This document shows, in pieces, positions 12,925 through 24,960 of a DNA stretch of 64,000 bases. Location: the NCBI GenBank assembly GCA_026874595.1, contig CM049313.1, positions 68,194,659 to 68,258,658 of the forward strand, given 5' to 3'. The notes beneath the pieces are model-generated. The model saw only the letters and a program-made list of their open reading frames with translations, was not told the origin of the DNA and did not search any database. The number at the start of each line of letters is the position of its first letter. Positions within the stretch are counted from its first letter, which is position 1. This DNA is from Sipunculus nudus (taxonomy: Eukaryota; Annelida; Sipuncula; Golfingiida; Sipunculidae). The position numbers were made by a program, and so were the translations under genes.

Positions 12925-13720
12925 CAGACTTGTCTGAATTCCAATATGACCGCCACAGCCCAATTGCTGATTTTCTTTCACACGCGATAACTCAACAACA
13001 ACATTCTGCAGCTTTTCAAATTTTCACAGGGATGTTTGGTACCTATTAGGGCTCCAGACCTATTGATTTACAGACCTGTCTGAAATCCAATAAGGCCACC
13101 ACAGCCCAATCACTGATTTTCTTTCACGCGTGATAATTCAACAACAACCTGCTGCAGCTTTCTCAGTTTCACAGGGATGATTGGTACCTATGAGGGCTCC
13201 TGACCGATTCGATAACAGACCTGTCTGAATTCCAATATGGCCTCCACAGCCCGATTGCTAATATTCTTTCGTGCGCAATAACCAACAACAATCTAGTGCG
13301 CTTTCCCGAATTCACAGGGATAATTGGTACCTATGAGGGCTCCAAACCTATTGAATTACAGACCTGTCGGAATTCCAAAATGGCCACCGCAGCCCAATTG
13401 CTGATTTTCTTTCATGTGCAATAACTCAACAACAACCTCCTGCAGCTTTCCTAAATTCACAGGGAAGATTGGTGCCTGTAAGGGGTCTAGACCTTTTGAA
13501 TTACAGACTTGCTTGAATTACAATATGGCCACCACTGTCCAATCGCTGATTATCTTTCATGCGTGATTACTAAACAACAACATACTTTCAGCTTTTCGAA
13601 AATTTACAGGGATCATTGGTCCCTATGAGAGCTCCAGACCTATTTAATTAGACTTGCTCAAAATCAAATATGGCTAACAGACTACATTCGGTGATTTTCT
13701 TTTGCACACATTATTTCAGA
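12925..13720 (+). repeat. Tandem array, about 143-bp period, 5-6 copies
   Basis: Units begin near 12930, 13072, 13217, 13360, 13503 and 13650. Each carries 'AGACCTGTCTGAATTCCAAT', 'GGCCACCACAGCCCAAT', 'TTCTTTC', 'AACAACAACCT' and 'CACAGGGATGATTGGTACCTA'. Divergence between units is moderate. The array lies in the gene A intron and has no clear terminal repeats. Confidence 0.85.
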
Positions 13721-15245
13721 CATCTCTTCTTTAATCCAGTATGATTTTTTCCCTCATGCTTATTGATAAAAACCTGTTTCTGTTTGTGATTTTTTTCAAA
13801 TTTAACTTAATTTTTCACCCATATGTAAACTAGTCCAGCACTAGCAGAAACACTGAGCCCTCTGAGGACCATTGTCCGACCACATCTAGTTTACCTACAA
13901 ATTGTTACTGAAAAATGGTAACATTTAACAATAACAGCACTCATTACAAGATTTAAATTAATGAGATTATTCAGGGTGAAGACTGGTGGCAATGTCTGTT
14001 GGACAGACTCAGTACTAACTTTCAACTGTTCATAAATTTCAACTGAGCCTTATGGCCTGGGATTTTATGTTGTCTATAAAAAGTATTCAGAACATCAATA
14101 TATATAATTTAGAACACTATTACTTCTCTATAAAAGTTACATCTTAGTTGGTTATTTGTTGATATATCAATTGAATATTTCTGATACACATACCTCCATA
14201 TGGAATAGCCAATTTTCTCGCCCTGTGTCATGTTTCTGCTATACTTCATCCTTGAATGCACATAGCCCATGCAGTCATTTACTTCCATGTAATCTCTGGT
14301 TTTATTCTTTCCTTATACATTCAAGGATCCACTGTATGCTTTAAATACTGTTAGTGGGGAAAACCTGCTTGTGGTTATGAATGGTAGAACATGTTACCAC
14401 ATCTGGCGGTTTATGGCGAATAAACTTATTTTATAGGCTTCATTATGCCATGCAGTATTCATGTTTGCTACTTATTTTCTATAATATTTTGAGAAAATGT
14501 TCTCTGCTGATCTGTACAAGCCACTAGCCATTGGTTCATTTTTGAACCTATAGCAACAGATCTATGCACCAGATCCAAGGGCCTCAGCTGAAATGACAAT
14601 CAAAGCAGTGTATCGGGTCCCTGAGTCACTGCAACATGCCATGTTTCAGCCAGCATGAACATGTATTACATTTTTAGGGCAGAAACAGTCAGGGCATCTT
14701 GTGTTGTGACCCAAACATAAATGTTGTGAAATACTTGTTGTAAGTCTAAAAAGATAGTGGACAACGCAGGTGGCATTCCACTATGTTATCGTGCCCAGTC
14801 AACTTTGTTAATAATTGTGTACAAGAGTGAACCAAATGTTTCAGGGCAATATTTTGGCAGGTGTCATTTTATTTCAAATAGAAGATGTTATGTTTCATGT
14901 TAATTCAAAATGCTTATTCTTTTAAGCCACAGAATCTGAAAAAGAAAATCCTGTATGGCACATAGAAGCACATATCTCCAACAAGGCTAAGCTCATCTAA
15001 TCCCTTGTTATCAACCATTAATTTTGTGAGTCCTGCAACTAATTATTAACAATTCACCCATGTCTTGTACATTCTTTTCAAAAGATTTAATAGCCAGCTC
15101 AATGTTATTAGCAGTAAGGTAATGTTCATCAAAGGGTTTTAGCAAGTCATCATCTGAATTGTATTAATATATGCACCCTTGTAATGCTCTTGCTGATTAA
15201 ATTAATTGGAAGTGTACCAGAGCTTAAAAGATGTTTTCATTGCAG
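13721..15245 (+). other. Gene A intron, no element recognised
   Basis: Long AT-rich intronic stretch ending at the acceptor TTTTCATTGCAG. I see no exon, RNA gene or repeat terminus that I can support. Confidence 0.5.
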
Positions 15246-15349
15246 TTTGTTTGCTTTACCTGAAATTCATCCACTAGAGGGCGCTAGCATTGAGTTTACA
15301 GAAAAACTGATGACATCACTAGTTGTCAACATCCTGAATTCTCCAAAGG
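15246..15349 (+). CDS. Gene A, coding exon 4 in window
   Basis: Acceptor TTCATTGCAG; the donor is read as GTAACA after AAAGG. The first T completes the Asp codon opened in the previous exon. 34 codons follow (LFALPEIHPLEGAS... to ...NILNSPK) and a final G pairs with GT of the next exon. The donor is weaker than the others (GTAACA), and a GGTAAC shift of one base would break the downstream frame. The helical segment FTEKLMTSLVVNIL resembles in pattern the helix that follows the central part of RasGAP domains; this is a weak resemblance only. Confidence 0.82.
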
Positions 15350-15611
15350 GTAACAACAAAGGGTTTATTTGTTTTTAAGTTACCAGATATGTGTTGCTGT
15401 TGAAACTGCCTGTCTGACTTCAAGTGAAAATTTTAGTCACTTAAACTTTGAAGAGAGCAATTAACTTTTTTGGCCAATCTGTCACTTTGCAGAAAGGTTT
15501 TAAGCAAAAATATATATTGTAAGCATGTGTTTATCTCACATGAAGACCTTTAAGATACCTTTAATATTTTGGCTCTGCTAATAAGGAGTGCCAGATGATA
15601 TTTTCATCATT

Positions 15612-16055
15612 ATGTCTCCCCTTCCATGGGGAAAGACATAAAGTGTTTGGTCTATCATTGTATTTTCCAGCATTGTGTGTCATTTTTCCTGTGAATGCTA
15701 TAACTTTTTAACCACTCAAATATTTACATGAAATTTGACTTGTGATATGTTTCTACCAAAATCTCAGAAGGGTTAAAAAAACGGTGCCTTGACCTTCATC
15801 TTCAAGGTCAAATGAGCAGAAATAGTATTTTATTTACACTGTAACTTTAACTACTCAGTATTATATCATGAAATTTGATATGTGAAATGTTTCTAGAAAA
15901 AATTTTGAAATGTTCAAAAACTGGTGACCTTGATATTCAAAGTCAAATCAGCCAGAATAGAAATTATTTGTGAATGATGTGACTTTTGAAGTAGTCTGTA
16001 TTTTATTTCAACAAATTTAGGGAAGGGAGATCCATAGGTGATGGGAGACATCTTT
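15612..16055 (+). repeat. Interspersed repeat with GTCTCCC/GGGAGAC ends
   Basis: The segment begins ATGTCTCCCCTTCCATGG and ends GGGAGACAT at about 16052, so the ends form a short inverted repeat. Two or three internal units carry 'CCTTGA(C/T)...TTCAA(A/G)GTCAAAT' and 'TATTT...CATGAAATTTGA'. It sits between two gene A exons and codes for nothing. Confidence 0.6.
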
Positions 16056-16102
16056 TTTTGCATTGCAAAAACAACCTCATTCTAGTTTTTTTTTATGTGC
16101 AG

Positions 16103-16305
16103 GTCATGAGAATCTAGTGAGAGTGAACCACTTTTTGATGAATAATCATCCATGGGTGCTCCAACATCTTGACATTCCTCCACTCCTGCCATCCAAGGTT
16201 CCGGCCCAGAGCACCCCCTTCATCGTAAGCCATGAACCACAGGAACAACAAAACTTCAACCCACTCACTGCATTCAACAGGATAGGTCTCTCCAAGCTAG
16301 ACCAT
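16103..16305 (+). CDS. Gene A, coding exon 5 in window
   Basis: Acceptor TTTTTTATGTGCAG, donor GTGAGT. The leading GT completes a Gly codon. 67 codons follow, starting HENLVRVNHFLMNNHPW and ending IGLSKLDH. It is the longest exon of the gene in this window. The first half is compatible with an amphipathic helix pair; the second half (PAQSTPFIVSHEPQEQQ) is proline- and glutamine-rich and probably a linker. Confidence 0.88.
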
Positions 16306-17387
16306 GTGAGTTTATTAAGCATATTTAATATGGCTCAGATTTTGCATCAGTGCAGCTGCAGCTATAACATTTGGTAAATTGCTTGTGAATCCATAGTTAA
16401 TTGCAGTTCTCGTCTGTTTTACAGTCATGAGTTTTTATACTGTACTTGTATGTTCTCAGACATAGCTGCAGCTAGGCTCGATTGTTTCATAGTTATTTCC
16501 ATAGCAATATCTGGCTGAGGTGATGCATTTACTCATGTTTGTCCTTGCACTATCTCCAAAAGTTCTCCAGGAATTTCAGTGGAATATATTTTTTCTAGGA
16601 GGATGTTTTATCGTAATGTTCAAACAGATCTTTTAATATGGAATCAGAATCACCCAAATTTACTCCTTGTGGTTTAGTTGTCGTTGTGTTCACATATATT
16701 TAAAGTTATTCAGTGAATTTCAGTGGAACTTTATGAAAGAGGGAAGTCAAGAAACAGCAGTAAGATTTTGTGGTGGATCTGGATAAAGAGAGAGAGATAA
16801 AACCATTTTAAAAGTAAAACATAAAAGTAATCGTAATATGAACACAAGATGAACAGGTATATGTATAACCACATCTCTGGGCAGGGAGGCTTTTGCCATG
16901 CTATATTAGGCCAAAAAATCATAAAAGGTATGATTCTCAGGCACCGCCCATGTCAATTTTAAACACCCGCATCAGAAATTTTTATTTTGATTTTCAACAG
17001 AAACCTACCAATTTTGAGCTCCAGCCACTGGGACATTTCTTTCAAGAAGATAGAATCATACAATTTTGATTAAATTTTCTTTGTTATGTAGTGTTTTTAC
17101 TTGTTTAGCAAAATAAATCTGTTAGTTTCACGCTTTTCCCTTATCATTTGCATTTTTATTGAAACATACAAAAAAATTAAAAGTAAAAAACCCGCCCGCA
17201 ATGATTTTTGAAAAAAAATGCCTAAGAACCAAACCTTATGTTTTTTTGGCCTTATAGTTATACTGTTGTCACATTTTTTTTTATCATCCATCTAAGACGT
17301 ATTATGGTATACCCATGGCTTGTCCCTCTGTCTGTCCATCCATTTGTCACATTTTTGCAAGATGTATTTCTCTGTGTACTTTCACAG
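16306..17387 (+). other. Last intron of gene A, with repeat fragments
   Basis: It holds an AT-rich stretch and a segment at about 16920-17260 that looks like an interspersed repeat ('GATTCTCAGGCACCGCCCA', 'AAAAACCCGCCCGC'). At 17297-17350 it holds a truncated start of the ACGTATTATGGTATACC family also present at 46150 and 49977. The acceptor is TTTCACAG at 17387. Confidence 0.55.
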
Positions 17388-17582
17388 GATGCTATGGACA
17401 AGTTCCCATGGGACTGGTCGGCCATGTTGAACAGTGATCTTGGGATGACAGAGGCCGGGTTTCGTACTTTACTTTCAAATCGTTACGACCTTCAGGAAAG
17501 TGCAGTCTTGAAGGATGGGGAGAAAAAGTATGCCCATGTCCTTAGATGCAGATTTGATTTAGAAGCTGCAGAACTTGCATAA
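17388..17582 (+). CDS. Gene A, terminal coding exon and stop
   Basis: Acceptor TACTTTCACAG. 64 codons in phase 0 (DAMDKFPWDWSAMLNSDLG... to ...LEAAELA), then TAA. The previous exon ends on a whole codon, so the junction is exact. The peptide contains a WDWS motif and a short acidic-alanine tail. I do not recognise a domain. An upstream ATG extension of this frame would run into intron and repeat sequence and is not supported. Confidence 0.88.
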   Translation, partial: DAMDKFPWDWSAMLNSDLGMTEAGFRTLLSNRYDLQESAVLKDGEKKYAHVLRCRFDLEAAELA

Positions 17583-18892
17583 TAGTCACAGTCAGACTAG
17601 GCTGAGTGTCATGGCTAAAAATACACTTAAAAATTCACTTTATATAGCTTAGGCTACACCAAAAACAAGTTCATTGTTTCAGAAACTCTGGAAATATATA
17701 TTGTGAGCTGGCAATCTTTTTTCACTTATGGAGAGACAATACTTGAAATTGTGAAGGCTTGCCTAGAAAATACAAAAGTTTCTTCCAGTACTTGAAGTGA
17801 TGTATATGATCAATGCAAAATTTAGTGTATTTTTCATATCTTTAAGAATTTTTGTAGGAAATTTCAAATTTGTCCCATAGCATCATTACAAAGGACCTGG
17901 TCTCTATTTGCAAAAAAAAAAAATTGATCCAGAAAAATGAGTGGCAAAACTTTAGAACAATATTTATATTTCATTTGGCCTAAAAATGAAAAAAAAAACA
18001 GCAGAAAAAAGCATATCGTATAACTTTCATAATTATATGAGTGTAAAGAAAATTAAATCACTGAAATATTTTTAAGATTATAAGCCAAAATTGAATTATA
18101 AAAATATTAAAATTAACTTTGCATCAAATCCAAATGCATATCATGGGGCTGATTAATAAATAGTCAAAATAGAATATATTGGCATTTTAGGTGTAAATAT
18201 ACTATGGGCAGAAATGTAACCTATATTTAGAATATTTAGAATATTTCTTATTTGTAAAGAGAGGGAACGTTTCTTATATCATTATGATTCCACAGTCCAA
18301 CACATATAGTTCAAGAGTATATTTATTAATTATAAATAGTTAAAAAAATAATGTAGTAGTTATAAATAAGGTAAGACTTTTGAGCTTACTATGATCTCAT
18401 ATTGATTGCTTAGCAGTCTCATAACACTATGGAGGCCAATACAGATTTTATCAGTTTTATTATAATTTACATGTTTATAGCCTGTGATTTTCATGATTAT
18501 ATATTTCATTCAATCTTCTATTTAACTTGTTTATTTAGTATTAGAATCAATTTCTTACCCATTGATATAATTCCTGCACTTGTTATAGCACAGTGAGACT
18601 GGTTTATTTGTAGTTATAATCACTTGAAAAAAATTCCATTTATTGTTTGTGATATTATAGATAGCGTTTAGTAAATCATCATTCATGCCAAGCTGGTAGA
18701 CAGGATGTGATTGAAGACTTATTGGGTATGTGGTCCGTCGCAACTGAATAAATTTGAAAATAAAAATCAAAATGGGGAAAACGGGTGAACATTTGGTAGC
18801 ATAAAACATCATAATTGTTCTGATTTTGTTGAAATTAAAACAGGATTCAACAAGTAAATAAGGGTGCATACTCCATTTGCTATAATTTACTA
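17583..18892 (+). other. Probable 3'UTR and 3' flank of gene A
   Basis: AT-rich sequence without ORFs of interest. AATAAA occurs at 18155-18160 and ATTAAA near 18054; either could serve as poly(A) signal, but no transcript evidence exists here. The UTR end is therefore undefined. Confidence 0.4.
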
Positions 18893-18990
18893 GGGCTGGG
18901 TATCCCCTACAAATTATGTATCGTAATATATTGCGATATTTGGTAGCGTATTGCGATATTTATTGCAATATCCTTATTTTATTAATTACA
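18885..18990 (+). repeat. Short repeat 'AGGGCTGGGTATC...' (inverted copy at 43590-43690)
   Basis: The block with AGGGCTGGGTATCCCCTAC, then 'ATCGTAATATATTGCGATAT' and 'GGTAGCGTATTGCGATA', recurs in reverse orientation near 43590-43690. No coding capacity. An AT-rich microsatellite-like stretch follows (19005-19045). Confidence 0.7.
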
Positions 18991-19369
18991 AAGAAATAAG
19001 TGTGTTATATATATATATGTTTATATATATATTATATATATTTGATTAATATTATTATTATTGATAGTGCTTTATCTGATAATAACCTGGGTTTTTTTGT
19101 ATTGGTCCAGTGAGTCCAGACAAATATTCAGTCACCACCAGTCTCTGTGTGCCACATTATAGTCAGTCAGTATCGCTGATGTACACTAGTGATAACAGTG
19201 CTATATAACTGAATAACAGTGGTATTTATTTAGATCTCTTTTTTTTTCATGCACTTTCTCTAATGCGTAGTTGTATTGTAGGCTTATATGAGAAAAATGA
19301 TGAACTTATGTTATATATTGAATGAAGCAACATCATTTCAGTTATCATATAAATATATATATTTATAAG

Positions 19370-21860
19370 TGAACCTGTGAGCTTATGCGATGGTGTGGCG
19401 TCGTCCGGCGTCCATTGGCCGTCATCCGGCGTCTGTACGTTAACCCATACTATCTTGAAAACGGCAAGAGTAAGCATCAAGAAATTTTCGGCAAAAAATT
19501 AGTCATCTAAAAAACTCTATCGGATTTTGCTTATTTTTTGGCTAACTGCATTTTCTTAATACTATAGAGAAAAAGCTAAAAAAGCTTTAAAAATCTTCTT
19601 CTCCAAAACTGTTCAGCCAAATTGTCCAATATTTCACAGAAATGATCCCTGGAACAATCTCTCTCAAGTTTGTTCAGTTTAAGTTTGGTGATTTTTGGCT
19701 GAGTTACAGCTAGTTGAACTCAGTCATCTGTCCAAAAAAGAATACAAAATTACAATCTCAGAAACGGCTGGAGCTGTCATCACCAAATTTAATGCCAATG
19801 TTGGTCAACTGAGTCATGTCTGAAATTCAGGTATTGGTAGCGCCACCTGAATTGGCCTCTTTTGAACGGGGGTCATCAGTGCCCATATCATACTGACAGC
19901 TACAAAAAACTTCTTCTCTGAAACCATTTGGCCAAATTGTTTAATATCACACAATAATGATCCTAGGGTAGTGCTTTCTGAAGTTTGTTCAAATGATCTC
20001 AGTTCAGTGACTTTTGGCTGAGTTATGGGAAGCTGAATTTAGTGCTATGCCATAACAGCCCATTTTAGCTCAGTGGCTACAAAGATCTTCTTCTCAAGAA
20101 CCACCGGGCCAAATTCTTAAATCTCACACATTAATTATCCTTAGATGTTGATAATTCAAGTTTGTTCAAATGGTTTTGGTTCAGTGATTTTTGGCTGAGT
20201 TATTGGAAGCTTAACTTAGCCATTTTGCTTTATTTTCCCATATGAGTTATAAACCTGCAAAACGGTTTTATTCTGAGGCCACTGAGGCCAATTTGTTTAA
20301 TATTTTACAAGAATAATCCCCTGAATAATTCTTATAATAATTGTCTTTTATGGTTCCAAAGAATAAATTTTGGCTGAATAATAAAGATTGAATTGAGTCA
20401 TTTTACCATATATGTTAGCTGTGTGAAGCAGATACATCTAGCCTGAACCAGTTTATCAGCATCCGTTACATCATGCCTCCAGACATTCAGATTTCAGGTT
20501 ATCTATGGTTAATATTGACAAGAATGTTTTTTAAAAACTTTTAAAAAATGTAGATTATTGATTTTAAATTTCCTCATGCCAGGCAATGTTTACAATCACA
20601 GGTATACATTAACCCGTACTATTTCGAAAACGACTGGAGCTAGCATCATGAAATTTAATGCAAAAAATTAGCCATCTGAAAAAAATCTGCATTTTCTTAG
20701 ATTTTATAGAGAAAAAGCTAAAAAACCTTAAAAAATCTTCTCCTCTGAAACGGTCAAGCCAATTTGTTCAATATTTCATAGAAATAATCTTTTATACCAT
20801 CTCTCTCAAGTTTGTTCAAATGGTTCAATTTCTGTGAATTTTGGCCAAATTACAGAAGTTGAACCTAGTCATCTGTCCAAAAAAGCATACTAAAATAACA
20901 ATCTCAGAAAGGGCCAGAGCTATCATCACCAAATTTTATGCCAGTGTTGGTCACATGAGCCATATATGAAATTCAGGTATTGGTGGCACCACCTGCATGA
21001 CCTTTTTTTGTCATTGGTCATCTGTATATCAACCCATAATTCCTCAGGAATTGCAGGAGCTACCATCCCTAGATTTTATGCCATTATCTGTCACATATCA
21101 AATGTTGTGGGATTCAGCTTATGTTTTTGCTATCTGCATTTACTTAGATTTTATAGGGGAAAAGCTGAAAAACCTTTAAAAAGTCTTCTTGTAAAGGGTC
21201 CAGCCAAATTGTTCAATATTTTACAGAAATGATCCCAGAGGCAAGCACTCTCAAGTTTGTTCAAATGGTTTGCATTTGATGAATTTTAGTGGAGTTAAAT
21301 GAATTCAAACGGTTATTTGGCCAAGTTAGCATACTGACATAGTTATCTCAGAAATGACAGAAGCTAGCATTACCAAGTATTGTGCAAATGTTGGTCACAT
21401 GACTCATATTTGAAGTTGCAGATTTTGATGTGCCACCTACATTGACCAGTTTTTTATGGGCAAAAACCGCATAATTTTAGCCTCTTTCAGCTTAAAATGT
21501 TTATGATGAAATTGTCAAGTTGAATCATTCAATTTTTTCAAAAGAATTATCATAGGACATGGTTCTTTCAATAATATCAGAAAAACTTTAAGTTGGTCTT
21601 ATGGCCATGATTATGTCTAACACAAACTGGGGACTGCAAAACTGTTCTTCTATAAAATTATTGTTTCAATTATAACTTCTGTTACATGGCACAAAAATTA
21701 TTCTTAGGTGGCCTTTGTTCCAGTTTACTTGATTGATTTTTGGCAGAATTATTGGACCTTTAACAGTGAAAGAACTGAATCTTTTATTTTTCTAGATATT
21801 TTGATAAAAAGTTTATGAATATTTCAGCTTGAAAAAAAAAGCATTTTAGCCAAATTCTTT
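19370..21860 (+). repeat. Composite repeat with tandem core (head GTGGCGTCGTCCGGCGTCC)
   Basis: The head at 19375-19445 carries GTCC/GCGTCC motifs and 'GTACGTTAACCCATACTAT'. The body has recurring blocks: 'ATCTCAGAAA(C/G)GGC(T/C)' and 'ATGCCA(A/G)TGTTGGTCA' with 'GGT(A/G)GC(G/A)CCACCTG' (near 19755, 20905, 21340), and 'TTTTGGCTGAGTTA' with 'GGCCAAATTGTT' (several times). It is a non-coding element with tandem, diverged units. The 88-residue ORF at 20966-21232 is a by-product. Confidence 0.65.
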
Positions 21861-21899
21861 CAGTATGTGTAAACAGATTTGCCAACAGGCCAAGATTGT

Positions 21900-22330
21900 G
21901 TCTGTATATTTACATAGGTTAAGAAACTGCCAACTGTTTCAGATTTGGCAATAGATCAAGAGTTCATTCAGTGCCGCCAGATATAGGTCAAGAGTTCAGT
22001 CAGTGCAGCCAAGCACAAGGCATGTGATCCCCTCATGAAGACATGTGAACACCTCATGGGTACCATGTGATCACCTCATGGGTGTCATGCCCCTCAGGGC
22101 TGCATGTGGAGCAATCTATTTATAGCTTTGGCAGACTGCAAACTGTATCAGATTAGGCAACAGGTCAAGAGTTCACTCAGTGCACCCAGGTACAGGTCAA
22201 AAGTTTACCCAGTCTAGCCAGGTGCAGGTCATGAGTTCACTCGGTGCAGTAGCCTGAGCTAGCAAATTTGTCACAGTTCACTCGGGGCAACTGCCTTTCT
22301 CACCTAAGCGTGGTCAGCCCCATGCATCAG
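21900..22330 (+). repeat. Short direct repeats ('AGGTCAAGAGTTCA...CAGTGCA')
   Basis: The phrase 'GTCA(A/T)GAGTTCA(C/G)TC(A/G)GTGCA' recurs at least four times (near 21950, 21985, 22165, 22225), interspersed with 'CATGTGATC...CCTCATG' motifs around 22020-22100. No gene recognised. Confidence 0.6.
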
Positions 22331-22384
22331 ACTTAAGGTAAGTTTGATGTATGGCCTAATATTTTGACCTGTCTTTGTGTCTTT

Positions 22385-22700
22385 GGTTGGTTTCTCGTTC
22401 ACAAGACAGGTGTCACCACCTACAATGACATTTGCACAGTGTGTGACTTTTGTGCCTGCTTATTTCTATAGAGGAAGTTGATATATCCTGAAATTGGGCA
22501 TATTTATACCTTTCGTATTTTAATTATCATATACTTGTCATATACAAGACTGGTGGTGCCACCTACAATAATATTTTGCACAGTGTGTGTCCCTGCTTAT
22601 TTCTCAGGAGGGGTGTGATATATCAGTCTGAATTTGGGCATATGTATATATCTCTGATAGCTTTGTTGTATACAAGACTGGTGGTGCCAGCTACAATCAT
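22385..22700 (+). repeat. Tandem units with CAAGAC(T/A)GG...GCCACCTACAAT
   Basis: Three partial units, near 22400, 22540 and 22675, each with ACAAGACTGGTGGTGCCA (or a variant) and 'GCACAGTGTGTG', spaced about 135-140 bp. They carry a variant of the GGTGGCGCCACC palindrome found in other families of this window. Confidence 0.65.
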
Positions 22701-22705
22701 TTTTT

Positions 22706-24054
22706 GCTCAGCTGACTGTAAGTCAACTGAGGTATAGGAATGGCGCTTTGTCTGTCATCTGTCTGGATGTCAGGCCGTCCGTTAGCAGGGCACAAATCAT
22801 AACAGCTGGTCCTAGAAACTTCTAAGTGAATGTCAAGGGAGGTCAATTAAAAATTCCTTGGAAACCTGAAATTAGGTCACTGCGACCTTTTTCTTAGAGC
22901 TATGGGACTTGAAAGTACCCCCAGAATAGTAAAAAATTTGATACAAAACCTCTAATATCTTGATAATTAATGCATGGTTTGTCATGAATCTTGCCTTGAA
23001 TATTGACCATGACTAGTTTTGTCAGTTCCTGAAACATGGTGGTTTTCCCATTTTAACAAATATTTTTCTATTTATTTACTATAAATAACAACAATCATGT
23101 CAGTTTCTCAGCTGTCATTTCATCTGGTGTCCCAAAACATGGTGTGTTTATTGATCACAAGTGGATGCCCTATACTAATCACCCTGTCTGTCAGTCTGTC
23201 TGTTTGTATGTCTGTCTGTCTGTCAATCCGTCCATCTACACAAATTAGTTTCCAGATGATAACTCCAGTTAAGTTTGATATATTGGTTTCAAACTTAACT
23301 TATAAATGGCCCACCACTAAAGTAAGAACCATGTTGATTTTAGGGTCCAAAGGTCAAGGTCACAGGACCCATTTCTTTAAAAGGAATGTGTATGCATTTG
23401 AAGCCAAAATTTTCAACGCAAACCTTCCATCTTCAAGATATTGCTAACCTGCCACTATGGGAAGATTCTGTTTGATTTTTGGGTCATATGTCAAAGGTCA
23501 AGGTCACAGGGCCCATCCATTCACAAATTAGTTTATGGATGATAATTCTGCTTTGGATAGACAGACTGGCTTCAAACTTGATTTAATAATGACCAACCAC
23601 ATATGTAAATTCATTTTGATTTTCAGGGTCAAGCGATCTAAGTTGAAGGTCACAGAAGCCACATCTTTAAAAAGATTGTGGATGCACTGTAAATCAAACT
23701 TTTCATCCTGAACTTTCCAACGTTCACACATGGCTTACTTGCCCAAAGTGAGGAAACCTGTAGAATTTGAGGTTATCTGGTCAGAGGTCAAGGTCACTTT
23801 TTAAAAGATTGTTACAATAATCCTAATGCTGCAAGTTCAAGGATATTAAGTTCTAAGTTCAGAGTCAGAGGTCAAGGTCACTTTTTAAAAGATTGTTACA
23901 ATAATCCTAATGCTGCAAGTTCAAGGATATTAAGTTCTAAGATTTTTTGGTTACAAGGTCATTGGTTAAGGTCACAGGAATGTCATTCTGAAAAATTTCT
24001 TTCAAATTATCCTTATAGACAAATTCAACTGAGCGTTGAGACCCATGGGTCCTA
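22706..24054 (+). mobile_element. Hairpin-headed repeat element, copy with GGTCAAGGTCAC core
   Basis: The left end is GCTCAGCTGACTGTAAGTCA plus AACTGAGGTATAG (family hairpin). The right end is CAACTGAGCGTTGAGACCCATGGGTCC at about 24026-24054, split here by a one-base variant of the terminal inverted repeat. The body after about 23150 contains several diverged units with 'GGTCAAGGTCACAGG' and a second GTCTGTCTGTC-rich head at 23185-23230, so two elements may be fused or nested. The ORFs inside are repeat translations. Confidence 0.6.
23781..23941 (+). repeat. Perfect 77-bp tandem duplication, period 84 bp
   Basis: The segment 23781-23857 (TCAGAGGTCAAGGTCACTTT... to ...TTAAGTTCTAAG) is repeated without a mismatch at 23865-23941, with a 7-bp spacer. 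This indicates a recent local duplication or an assembly artefact. Confidence 0.92.
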
Positions 24055-24509
24055 GTTGTGTTGTATGCAACCATGCCAGAATTTCAGCAGTGATGTTTGT
24101 GTAATTGTTTCATATTCAAAATGTTTAGTACCTGCATTGTTCATATACATGAGAAGTCATGGTCCAGCATTGAAGCATTATACCTGGTGTATTTCATAAG
24201 CACAGGTTCGCATTAGGCCTGTAGGCCTTGTTAATTGTTATTTGATGCTTATCATAAAAGTTCTTTCTTTATTTTATTTAAATCTTATTTCCTTTATAAT
24301 GTAGAATATTCTTTGAATCTCAGTTTGGTAGTCAACCTTGTTACATGAAAGGAGAGTAGTCATGTGAATTTCCTTGTTTTACTGCTTAAATAAATTGTAA
24401 TTTCTCTTTCCAATTTATTAGTAATTATAATAATTTTATTTATTTAATTTTTATTAAGAATATATTTAGACAGGGGACATTAACATGAAATAAGGTTCTC
24501 TGGTCATGT

Positions 24510-24512
<3 letters not shown>

Positions 24513-24576
<64 letters not shown>

Positions 24577-24739
24577 GACCTTGAAACACGGAAAGGTTTC
24601 CATATATTATTTCCTTATATCTCTTTTTGTAATAATCACACCTGAATACATTAGATATTTAACACATATTATAATCCCATTACCCTGTGGTATAAATATT
24701 AGAAACAAGAAAATGCGTTAGAAAATATCACTGAAGCCC

Positions 24740-24787
<48 letters not shown>

Positions 24788-24877
24788 CGGTATTATTTGT
24801 TATTTTGTTGAACATATTTTAAACATTGAGAATACTTACATTCTAAATGGCATTTTAACTTTTACTGTTCTTTGTGT

Positions 24878-24948
<71 letters not shown>

Positions 24949-24960
24949 CATACATATATT
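24513..24960. repeat. Cluster of three AT microsatellites
   Basis: AT runs occupy about 24513-24574, 24742-24785 and 24882-24960, separated by ordinary AT-rich DNA. The 71-residue ORF with a YIYIYI repeat is the translation of the first run. Confidence 0.95.

Noticed and set aside
12930-13720. CRISPR array
   Set aside because: Regular spacing, but the whole 143-bp unit is repeated without unique spacers, in a eukaryotic intron.
5223-17582. Assignment of gene A to RasGAP or focadhesin
   Set aside because: Only a faint helix-pattern resemblance could be seen; the diagnostic residues are not visible, so no symbol or function was given.
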